Assembly: GCA_002633025.1 (NCBI GenBank) | Contig: NMRB01000024.1 | Span: 946,231-1,010,230, forward strand | Direction of reading: 5' to 3' | Length of the DNA stretch: 64,000 bases | DNA from: Notospermus geniculatus | Taxonomy: Eukaryota > Nemertea > Pilidiophora > Heteronemertea > Lineidae | Made by a program: the position numbers and the translations under genes | Shown here: positions 52,060 through 60,760 of the stretch, in pieces | Layout of the letters: every line of letters begins with the position of its first letter | Numbering within the stretch: position 1 is the stretch's first letter | The notes under the pieces: model-generated | What the model saw: only the letters and a program-made list of their open reading frames with translations | Told to the model about the DNA's origin: nothing | Databases searched by the model: none

Positions 52060-52216
52060 GTTTAAGAAATCAAACGATAAACGTTAACTTTACGACAACG
52101 TTATTTTTCATACTGCGAATTCACCAGATTATTATATACCGGTATTGCATTTTCGGTCCAAAAAATAACGTTGTCGTATAAAGTTAACGTTTATCGTTTG
52201 ATTTCATACACTCCCT
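52060..52216. mobile_element. TA-flanked MITE family J, full copy
   Basis: AAGAAATCAAACGATAAACG pairs with CGTTTATCGTTTGATTTCAT; inner arms are GACAACGTTATTTTT and AAAATAACGTTGTCG. Confidence 0.88.
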
Positions 52217-52440
52217 AATGAGTGGAGTGTCGTCCGAAGGCGAAGTCAAGGCATGCCTTGATTTTTCAACATGCCGGTAGTGTAATAGGCCGATCTGTGA
52301 TCTATTTTCGCGGTCACTCGGCAAGTCTCTCTCCCTGAATGATAGAAAATCCTAGCGTTCATTCAAAGCCTTGGGACTTGCCTCAACTACATGATTGTAT
52401 AATTAGGGGGTAAACAACGGGGTGTGAGGCAGATAGTATG
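52217..52440. other. Intergenic, no gene seen
   Basis: Short stretch without recognised features. Confidence 0.4.
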
Positions 52441-52672
52441 CCTAAAATACTGAGATAATAAGCAAGAAGTCAATCTCCAGAATTCACGAATTTTCGACCC
52501 CAACCGGGGTCTTTTTCAAGTGGAACTTTACAATCTGAAACTCTAGAAAAGTTCCACTTGAAAAAGACCCCGGTTGGGGTCGAAAATTCGTGAATTCTGG
52601 AGATTGACTTCTTGCTTATTATCATTTTGTGTGTCAATTTTGTGCTTTTCTGTACCTAAAATACCTGAGATA
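52441..52672 (+). mobile_element. Hairpin retroposon-like element, copy 3
   Basis: CCTAAAATACTGAGATA and CCTAAAATACCTGAGATA flank the element (one-base difference). Arms contain AATTCACGAATTTTCGACCCC and meet around TTTACAATCTGAAACTC. The asymmetric tail TTTTGTGTGTCAATTTTGTG and CTTTTCTGTA is at the right, the opposite orientation to copies at 8749 and 25328. Confidence 0.9.
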
Positions 52673-53056
52673 TATTGAAAGGGGAGCCGACTTGCTGTGG
52701 CCAGTGTGACATAGCGAGCACAATCAAGGAATATCCTGTGATCAGATGTATTCTTCGCAGTAAAAAAGTGGTATTCCCCTTACACATGAACACCGNAAAA
52801 ATAAATGTCCATATTTTTCTGTTGGTGTTTGGTGTAAGCAGTCTTTTTATAAAGTGGGCCTATGATTTGATTCGACCAGGGATCTTGTCTTAATCGTGCG
52901 ATGATCACCCTTTTTGAATACGGCCCAAAGAGTTCCACATATAGGTGGGCACTTTTCTGCACTTGATGGTGACCAATCAAAGGCTGGGGCATAGCTACAC
53001 AAAACGATTTCGATTGGCTGCAAACGTACATTCGAATACATGCCTTCATCCCTCCT

Positions 53057-53285
53057 AGTCTCGGCCGTGTAGCTGGGGAGTGCACCAAAGTTTGTGTCAC
53101 CACGACGGAACAAAACGGCTGACTGTGCGAGACTGCTTCAATTTAAGCCAGAAATCTTTCATTGGTTGTTGACTAAACTGCAAATGGCCTTGTTACAATC
53201 GTAGTGCAGTGATTGGACGAGCGGTGACTTCAGCGGGCGAGTGCACTCGGTCGAGTAGCCACACAATAAGCAGAATATCACGCTT
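53057..53285. repeat. Duplicated block 2, MITE plus promoter-like flank
   Basis: Pairs with 50837-51110: MITE (AGTCTCGGCCGTGTAG to TGTGCGAGACT), then AAGCCAGAAATCTTTCATTG. It lies upstream of an open frame beginning at 53459. Confidence 0.6.
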
Positions 53286-53458
53286 TAGAGGTGTGCGCGG
53301 AAAATTCTATTTTGGTTTTTAACAAAAATTTCGCACTTGAAACTGATTCGAATTCTCAGATTACTGTTAAGTCATCCAAGTCTTATCGTTTCATTTGATT
53401 CTATCGACTTCCATTTATAATTTCTCAACTATCACTTTTCCTTTCCTTTTGATAAAAA

Positions 53459-53725
53459 ATGTCTGGAAATAAGCCAAGAAAAAACTTACTTATAGACCTC
53501 TTGGATGTGGAATTCTCACTATCTGATGATATCGACAACTTATCGCTGATGTCACTAAAACTGTGCGCCCTTGTCCTCGTGCCAGTTCGAGGAAATTTTG
53601 ACACCAATTATCCGAGGTGGTCAGCAATCTCACCAGAAATCAGAAATACGGAAAGGAGGCCACGTAAAATTCAAGGTTTTGATAACGTCTTTTGGCTCAT
53701 AAGACTTCCCATTTTCATTTTTTGA
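53459..53725 (+). CDS. Hypothetical 88-codon frame
   Basis: Begins ATGTCTGGAAATAAGCC after a T-rich leader; the product starts MSGNKPRKNLLIDLLDVEFS and is followed by DDIDNLSLMSLKL. No domain is recognised and no donor is convincing. Its position after a promoter-like duplicated block is the only support. It could be a short exon, a relic or chance. Confidence 0.22.
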   Translation: MSGNKPRKNLLIDLLDVEFSLSDDIDNLSLMSLKLCALVLVPVRGNFDTNYPRWSAISPEIRNTERRPRKIQGFDNVFWLIRLPIFIF

Positions 53726-53804
53726 TTCATTTCCGCGTGATGGCCGATACTGGTCGGACATCTCTGGGTCTCCTCTACACACAACGACGTTGCGCCGCCA
53801 CAAG

Positions 53805-56800
53805 ATGCGTACCGGTCGATTTTCGAAGGGAGCCTTGGTTATCCTGTTCATAGCTGCAGTATCGAAATACGGGACCAGCAAACCTGAGCCAAAAACGACA
53901 TTAGCGGACAGGAAGGGTAAGTTAAGGCCCATGTTGACGATCATACTTTTCTTCAAATTTTCATCCAACATTGACGACGATGTTCTAGGCCACTAAAAAC
54001 ACTTGTTTACACCAGAAGACTTTTGTCCAAAGTTGTTCATGAATGTTTCGGAAAATTTGGAGGGGAATTACTTGGACTCCCACAGAAGGTTGCAGCTCTC
54101 TATTGGAGCTGCAACCTACATTATCCTACTATTACAGATGTAGCTGTTCAGTGTAGGGTGAGAAGGAGATTGAGAGCACCACGTGTAGGTTAAGCAATGG
54201 ATCCAGAGGAGGGGGCTTTTGGGGGCATTCATTCACTTCTGAAGGAACAGAGGGCTGAAGACCAGTCATCCTACAAATCTTATAAGGATGGATGTCGCAA
54301 CCTTTGAGAAACTCCTAATAAAGGCCGTGACCCGAAATATCATGTGACCCCAAACTGTAATCTGATTGGTTATACATGTAGCTTGAACATCGTACCACAT
54401 TTGTCCAAATTAATGTGCATGCTCGAACATCATCCAACATGTTCGCACTTGTTCGCGGATGTTCAAATTCCCATTTACACGATAAAACCTTTCCCCCTCA
54501 ACATCATCATATATTTATGTTGGATGAAAATTTGAACAAAAGTACGTCGAAATGGGCCTTTTATTTGAAAAGGAAACTGCACGTAGTACTTTCTTTTCTA
54601 ATTATCTTTAATCAACTCATACTTTCTTTTCTAATTATCTTAATGACCATGACAACCATTCAGTTATTGAAAGGATATTGAGAATATTGATTATTGATTG
54701 ATTGAGAAGTCTTGAGAATATTGAATATTGATTATTGATTATTGATTATTGAAAAGACTTCGCCGTGAAATGTAGTCGTTTATGCCCGTGTCACACTGTC
54801 CCGAAATTAGACACCCGATGGCCACACGAATATGGAATTTTGAATTTTGCGTGAAGATGGCCTCGAAGTCAACTTCCAGAATCTTGCAAATTTTCGATCC
54901 CAACCGGGGTCTTCTTCAGGCTGGCACTTATCAGTAAGATTTCCAAAAGTTTCCATTAATTCGTATGGCCATCGGGTGTCAACTTCAGGACAGTGTGACA
55001 TGGGCATTACCGGTTATCAATCCTTGGTTTTTGTTCTTGTGTAATTCCAGCCCAGTTCGGTAGAAAATTACTGGCACAAGCTGACGACAGTGGAGAGACT
55101 CGTGTTGTAGACATCCCAGGAAATGGTCCTAGAGAAGGAAAAGATGCCGAGCGATACCCACGACAGGTAGGAGACCCGGGAGATCCCTATGCTCGGCATG
55201 ATGACGATGAAATAAGACCGAATCCACGGTTTCCACCGAGGCGACATCAGGACATGGACGATGGATCTATTCCGTCAGACGACATCCCCACTCCACCGAA
55301 AGAGCTTCCTTACCCAATAGAAGTTACCGACGAAGACGGGATCCTGGATCCAAGGCCTGGTACTGACCAGCGGCGGAAACGAACCAAGATTAGGAGGGAC
55401 AAAAAGTTGCACAACACCACTACCACTACCACTACACCGACGTCCCCAAGACAAGATCGGGCAAATTTGGTGGACCGGATTCAGCCAAATATAACATGCG
55501 TGGTCTGCTATGTGTCCATTGTTGGTTGCACTCTATCCCTCGTGGTGCTTCTCCTTAATTCAGAAGGCGACATTAAAGATGACTTAAACTTCATTTTTAT
55601 GCTCCTTTCTGACTTCATCGTCGCTGTGGGCAACTTTGTTGGCGCGTTGCACTACATGCATGATCATTATGACCACGAGATTCACATGAACTTGGATGCC
55701 GAGTGTGAAAAACCGAGTGCGATGTGCACTGTGGAAAGTTTCGTCATTACCACTGCATGCCTCTACAGTTTTCTTTTTATCAACTGCCAGATTAGCGCAG
55801 AATATCGAGACCACTTTCTAAGTAAAGTTGTAAAAAAATTGATGATCAGGGGAAGAGCTGAATTGAGTGTCATAGTCATTCTGTTAATGCCTTGTAAGTA
55901 TTCAGTGACTCATGTCATTCACATACCAAAAAATGGATTTGATTTTTTGTCGTGGTCCAGAGCGTTGCTCAGACGAGGCGACAACTCTTTCAGCATCACC
56001 TAATCTCGAGTCCTATGAAACAACACAGAAAAAAAATCAACTCGAGTGGAGACTCAGAGTCTCACTTTAGGGACAAAATGGTTCGAAACACTTTTTGACT
56101 CAAAATGAAACAGAAAATATTTCGGCGCCAGACAATGACATCTCGGCCTAAAATATTTTCTCTCAGATCGAGACTGTCAGTATCTCAACCCGAAATATTT
56201 TCTCTCGGAACGAGGTGCCATTGTCTCGGGCCGAAATATTTTCTGTTTCATTTTGAGCCAAAAAGTATTTCGAACCATTTTGTCCCTAAAGTGAGACTTT
56301 GAGTCTCCACTCGAGTTGATTTTTTTTCTGTGAATAGTTTTCTTATTCTTTCATTACAACAGTGCTCATCGTGGGTGCGGCCCTCTTTTCTGGAGCCTTG
56401 GGTTACGGCCGACTGCAAACTACGGCAGGTTGGTGCTGGATCAGTGACTGTGCTCTGACGTGGAGTTCAAAGGTTCTCTGGATGTTTGCGACCGGAAAGG
56501 GTTGGGAAGCACTAACCTACATCTCTTCCATTATGGCATTAGCTATGCGTAAAAAGGTGTGTATCAGCATTCTGAAATTTCGGGGAGGGGGTAAGCAATC
56601 TAAAAAACAAAAGAACGAAATAAACTCCCTTTCAAATTTGGTCTGCAGTGCAACATGCCTGATGATTTGGTCCTAGGCAGATACCGAGTACCTTCTTTCA
56701 TTTTCAGAAAACCGAGGGAGGTTCAGCTATATGCTCCAGTTCCTGCTGCTGGGAGCTCCTTGTCGGGTTCATGTTGGTCAGACTTCCTGGCAACGTGATG

Positions 56801-57134
56801 TGGGTCTTCTCTCTGTTTTTACCGAAGGGTGTCTACATGTCAGGCGACGACTACAGGTGGTATCATCAATTTCTATCCCTTTTACAGGTAAGCCCCCCCC
56901 CCCCCATGGAGGGTGTGTCCGGGAGTGGTCGAGTTGGGTAAATTCCAATCACAGATTCTACAATAATACGTAGGGCCTACATCTTCCTGTCTTCGATTTC
57001 AGGGTATTGGCGACTGCTCCCACGGCTGTGTAGCCTTCTTCGTCATCTTCAGGCGGTTTGGTTGGCGTCAGCTGAAGCAAATGTTGATAGTAAAGACGTG
57101 GAACATGCTGAAAGACAACGTAAAAGAGGAGTAG
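53805..57134 (+). CDS. GPR157-like seven-transmembrane receptor
   Basis: Five exons, all phase-consistent: 53805-53916, 55051-55893, 56363-56556, 56708-56887 and 57003-57134; 486 residues. Exon 1 gives a signal peptide (FSKGALVILFIAAVSKYG). Residues about 30-184 form a hydrophilic, acidic and proline-rich ectodomain with a Thr run (TTTTTTTPTSP). TM1 begins near residue 185 (ITCVVCYVSIVGCTLSLVVL). The GPR157 signature is clear: GWCWISD, SSKVLWMFATGKGWEALTYI, then RLPGNVMWVFSLF and QGIGDCSHGCVAFFVI, aligning with GWCWI, VLWMLLTGKLWEM and LHGIGNTFQGGANCI of vertebrate GPR157. Vertebrate GPR157 is about 335 residues with a very short N-terminus and is reported to act at cilia through Gq, so the long ectodomain here is unusual. 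AATAAA at 57937 may end the transcript beyond a MITE. Confidence 0.93.
54080..54122. repeat. Short palindrome in GPR157-like intron 1
   Basis: AGGTTGCAGCTC and GAGCTGCAACCT are inverted around TCTATTG. Confidence 0.6.
54685..54760. repeat. TTGATTA microsatellite
   Basis: About seven TATTGAT/TTATTGA units in intron 1 of the GPR157-like gene. Confidence 0.85.
54783..55012. mobile_element. MITE with nested hairpin-retroposon fragment
   Basis: The outer ends GCCCGTGTCACACTGTCC and GGACAGTGTGACATGGGC are inverted, with CCCGATGGCCACACGAATAT matched by ATTCGTATGGCCATCGGG. Inside, 54867-54935 (CTTCCAGAATCTTGCAAATT, CCCAACCGGGGTCTTCTTCA) is half of the hairpin family seen at 8749. Confidence 0.8.
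56029..56337. mobile_element. Palindromic MITE in GPR157-like intron 2
   Basis: CACAGAAAAAAAATCAACTC pairs with GAGTTGATTTTTTTTCTGTG. Arms include GACTCAGAGTCTCACTTTAG, and GAAAATATTTCGG occurs in several orientations inside. The element is about 309 bp. Confidence 0.88.
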
Positions 57135-57247
57135 TGAACTTCCCGTGAATCGTGGAAGCGGAGGGTGTGAGAAAATCCCCCCGCCATGCCCGCTGCCCCG
57201 GGCGCCCAACAAATGACACCGTAACGGTTCGTTTTCGTGTAGGTCTA

Positions 57248-57905
57248 CACTCTAAAAACTGAAGTGGTGAAATCAACACCTGAGGAGTTAAAATCAACAC
57301 TTTCCAAGAGGGCTGTGAGTGACTGCTCTTATGGTGTTGATTCAACACTTTCTTAGGTGTTCACCAACGAAGTGTTGCAAGTCACTTGTGAAGTGCCCTG
57401 TTCCACTGTGGAAGTGACCATGGTCACTTGTCAAGTGATCCATTCCACTGTGGGCCCACACCTAACGCACCCGGAGAATCATTCATGCAGTGAACTTTTT
57501 TTTTACTTTGGGCGATTTCCTTGGCTCTGTAGCCCTATCCTGCCGTATAAGTAGTAGTGATCTCCTTGGAAAGTGCTAGGCAGGAATACTTTAAAAGTTA
57601 TAGTGGTATTCTTAGAAAGTGTTAAAACAACACGTTATTTCTATTCCAACACTTTCAGTGTATTACATCACTCGTAAGTGGTGGGGCGGTCCTATTCCAA
57701 CACTTTCAGTGTTTTACATCACTCATAAGTGGTGGGGCGGTCCCAAGTGTTTCAAGCCCGGTTTCAAGTGTAAGGCACCACGTCGAAGTGTTGCAATCAA
57801 CAACTCTTTAAAGTGTGATGGTGACACTTTCCTCCACTTCAAGTGTTGGAGCAAGACCAACACTCCATAAGTGTGAGAATCTAACACTTCAGTTTTTAGA
57901 GTGTA
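57248..57905. mobile_element. Element with ACACTCTAAAAACTGAAGTG ends
   Basis: Terminal inverted repeats of about 20 bp (ACACTCTAAAAACTGAAGTG and its complement). The whole interior is strewn with CAACACTT / AAGTGTTG and AAGTCACTT motifs in both orientations. It lies between the stop codon of the GPR157-like gene and a candidate AATAAA at 57937, so it may be part of the 3' UTR. A fragment is at 3175-3275. Confidence 0.82.
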
Positions 57906-58410
57906 GGGCTGTATAGGTGCCCTGTCCTCGTCAGAAAATAAATTATAGACGGGTTTCACGTGCGGTGGTAGGCCCTAGGCGAACATTGTTTGGGTATCCT
58001 TTGTCCAGATTTTCGAATAGCCTACCCAACATCCGTGATTGATATATCCTGAGGGTTAAAGACTTTTATAGACTACCACTTGCAAACTTGTTTTGTCTTG
58101 CTGAGTTCAATCGTTTCCATGTGGCCCGGAAAAGTCTCCCTTCGAAATATAGCTTTCAATAAACATTTCTATGGAATCGTTTTCGTTTTTTTCCCGGAAT
58201 CCCATCCTAACCCATCCCGTGACTCCGTCTCCCCCTAACCTCGGAGATTGTCGACGGGCCTGAAGAGACTGAAATTCCCCAAACGAACAAACACAGTAAC
58301 GTGGTCTCATGGCAACCAGACGAGTAGACTGGTCTCCTTCCCTCATAAACCCGTAGCACAGCAGACCATTACGACGATGGCAACGAGACCAGTCCAGCAG
58401 TCGGGCTTAG
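57906..58410. other. Intergenic, no gene supported
   Basis: Candidate polyadenylation signal at 57937-57942; otherwise nothing recognised. Confidence 0.4.
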
Positions 58411-58412
58411 AC

Positions 58413-58913
58413 TTTAGGGCGGTTTACACTAGGTTGCACCAAGTAGCGTGGTCGAGTTGCAACAAGTTTCATGCCCGTTTACACATGCAACTTTGATGAA
58501 ATTTTTGCTCTCATCAGGTTTATGCAACAAGTTGCATGAAGTTGCACTGTTAGAAATTATTAAATTTACAGTAGTAATTCTGCAGTAATTTTACAGAAAT
58601 TCCCTGCAGCAGAGTCCCCAGCACTTTCTGTAAAATTTACATAATTTTTTTATGGTATGATTCATGTTTTCCTGTATTGGTTGGACTCCATTGGACATCC
58701 CATAATGATGCCTTCTGAGGGCAGTATGAAAATATAATTTGGTCAGCCTCCAGTCAAATCTCTGTTGACATTTATTTAAGTTTGTAATTTTACAGATCAG
58801 GTCTGTAATTTTACAGAACCGTCCTGGGGACTCTGCTGCACAGATTTTCTGTAAAATCTTCTGTTATTTCTAACAGTGTGCATATGAAAAGTTGTATGTG
58901 TAAACGACCCTTT
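58413..58913. mobile_element. MITE (GGGCGGTTTACAC ends) interrupted by another element
   Basis: AGGGCGGTTTACACTAGGTT at the left and a related GTGTAAACGACCCTTT at the right. Inside are CAAGTTGCA / TGCAACTT repeats. The second element at 58545-58879 splits it. Confidence 0.7.
58545..58879. mobile_element. Nested element with CACTGTTAGAAAT ends
   Basis: CACTGTTAGAAAT and ATTTCTAACAGTG are exact inverted termini. The interior repeats TTTTACAG / CTGTAAAAT many times. A CACTG terminus is shared by some Chapaev-type transposons. Confidence 0.8.
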
Positions 58914-58991
58914 TGAAGCGCTCGGCCTCCTTTCCACCGGAACAGTATCGGAGATGGTGTCGAATTTTCGACCTTTGGCGATGAAGCATGG

Positions 58992-59612
58992 GTGAGGTCA
59001 AATCTCATAGTTAACTCGGTGTTAACCCCCAGGGTTAAGAAAGTGTCAGGATAACCCTGAGAATTGACCTCAGTCCTCAGAGTTAAGATTACACTGAGTA
59101 ATCTCATGGTTATCTCACAGATGACACAAAGTTAACACTTTCTTGACACTTTGATAACCCTGGTGTTAACTTAATCTGAAGAATGACCAAAAAGTCAACG
59201 AAATACATGGCAGCTCCTGTACATTTGGTGTTAACCTCCTGGAGGTTAACTCTGGAGGGAGGTCAAATCTCAGGGTTAGCAAAAGCACCCATGTTTGCCA
59301 TTCCAATGCTTCGAGTTGTGGCCCAAAAGACGAGAAAACTTTGTACGTCACCCAGCATACAGCGGAGAGCCAATTGAAAGGCACTTGAGATTAAATGAAG
59401 AACAATTTGATCACCTGGTGGACAGTTTTCATGGCTAAGTGGTATCTGAGTGTAATCTTTTTCTAACCCTGGTGTTGTCTGAGTATCTTTTTCTAACCCT
59501 GGGGTTATCCAAGTGTTAACTTCATCTTGGTGTCAAGGGTTCAGGTTAACACTTTTTGGGGAGATTACACTAGGATTATCCTGACACAAAGTTAACTTTC
59601 AGATTTGACCAC
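58992..59612. mobile_element. Element with GGTCAAATCT ends and GTTAAC/TAACCCTG motif array
   Basis: GAGGTCAAATCTCATAGTTA at the left and AGTTAACTTTCAGATTTGAC at the right are inverted. TAACCCTG, GTTAACTT and GTGTCAGG motifs recur in both orientations through the element. Confidence 0.75.
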
Positions 59613-60024
59613 CCACTGCCGTGTCCTCTGTCCACTGTCCTCCAAGTAGCCCATAAGTTTTAGTTTCAGAATAAGAAATTATATGCGCAAAGTTTCTCCT
59701 CGCCTGTTCCATTAAAGGCCCTCTCAGTTGACCTTCGGGGTTATCATTATTATTATCATTGGCCTATATGAGTTCATGTTATCAGACATGTTACACCATG
59801 ATATCATACATCTTCATTTGTCGCATAATATCGGGTCGCGCTGTACGCGTCATCATCACTCTTTTGAGAATCCAAAATTTCTTCGACCAGAACTTGTCAG
59901 CAAGACAAGAAAGTAATTTTTCGGCCGGGGTATTTTAATACTCGGAATCGCAAATAAGGAAGATATACATCACAGCCAACGCCTGTTTCGCTATCTCCGC
60001 CATAACGGCATAAAACTATGTTTA
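59613..60024. other. Intergenic, no gene seen
   Basis: No supported feature. Confidence 0.4.
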
Positions 60025-60167
60025 AGCAAGGTTCATTGGCGCACGGATCCGGTCCGTTTTCAGTCCGTTTGCCCCTATTTTTGCGGATACGACAACGCAA
60101 AAGTCAATGTGATCGATTTTTTACGGACCTGAGTCGGACAAAATCCGTGCGCCAATGAACCCTGCAT
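60025..60167. mobile_element. Palindromic MITE, first of three in a row
   Basis: AGGTTCATTGGCGCACGGAT pairs with ATCCGTGCGCCAATGAACC (allowing one mismatch). Confidence 0.85.
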
Positions 60168-60321
60168 TAAGCGGGTGATCCACTGTCGCGATTTTGGCTT
60201 GAGACGGGGTTGCGTTCCCTTGCGGTTACCATATAAGGACTTCCGATTGCCATATAAGGCGATCGCAAGGCACCGCAACCCTGTCTCAAGCCCAAATCGC
60301 GACAGTGGATTCGCCGCTTTA
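60168..60321. mobile_element. Palindromic MITE, second of three
   Basis: GATCCACTGTCGCGATTTTG pairs with AAATCGCGACAGTGGATTC; GCCATATAAGG repeats sit at the centre. Confidence 0.85.
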
Positions 60322-60560
60322 GCTGACACGCGGAATGCGGATTGTGGAACGCGGAAGCGGAAAATGCAATGCATTTTCGAATACAACATATCGTTCCGCC
60401 GGGGATTCCGCGTCCCTGTACCGCATTCCGGATGTCTGGTAAAAGCTGCGTTTACCAGACATCCGGAATGCGGAATACGGGAGGCGGAATATGTTGTTAT
60501 GCGAAAATGCATAGCATATACCGCTTCCGCATTCCGGGTGTCCGGTAAACGCAGTTTAAC
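60322..60560. mobile_element. Palindromic composite, third of three
   Basis: Repeated CGGAATGCGG and CCGCATTCCG blocks fold on a perfect core: CATTCCGGATGTCTGGTAAA at 60424 and TTTACCAGACATCCGGAATG at 60451. Outer copies of TCCGGTAAACGCAG suggest an inner MITE inserted in a like element. Confidence 0.78.
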
Positions 60561-60760
60561 AGATTTCCGGCCAGCCAGAGGTCAGATATCTTACCGAAGC
60601 AATAGACCTACATTCGGCTATGACACAGTCACGGCTGTGATAAATCGACATGAGATTATTTCACAATGAAGGAAAGTTCCATGGTCAAGTGAGATAACCA
60701 CTGCCTAGGCCTCTATAAAATACATGATATCTGTGCGAGGTATTCATTATAAGAAAGAAA

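Noticed and set aside
60075-60669. Overlapping frames of 145-164 codons on both strands
   Set aside because: These are products of three palindromic elements; the two strands give similar peptides.
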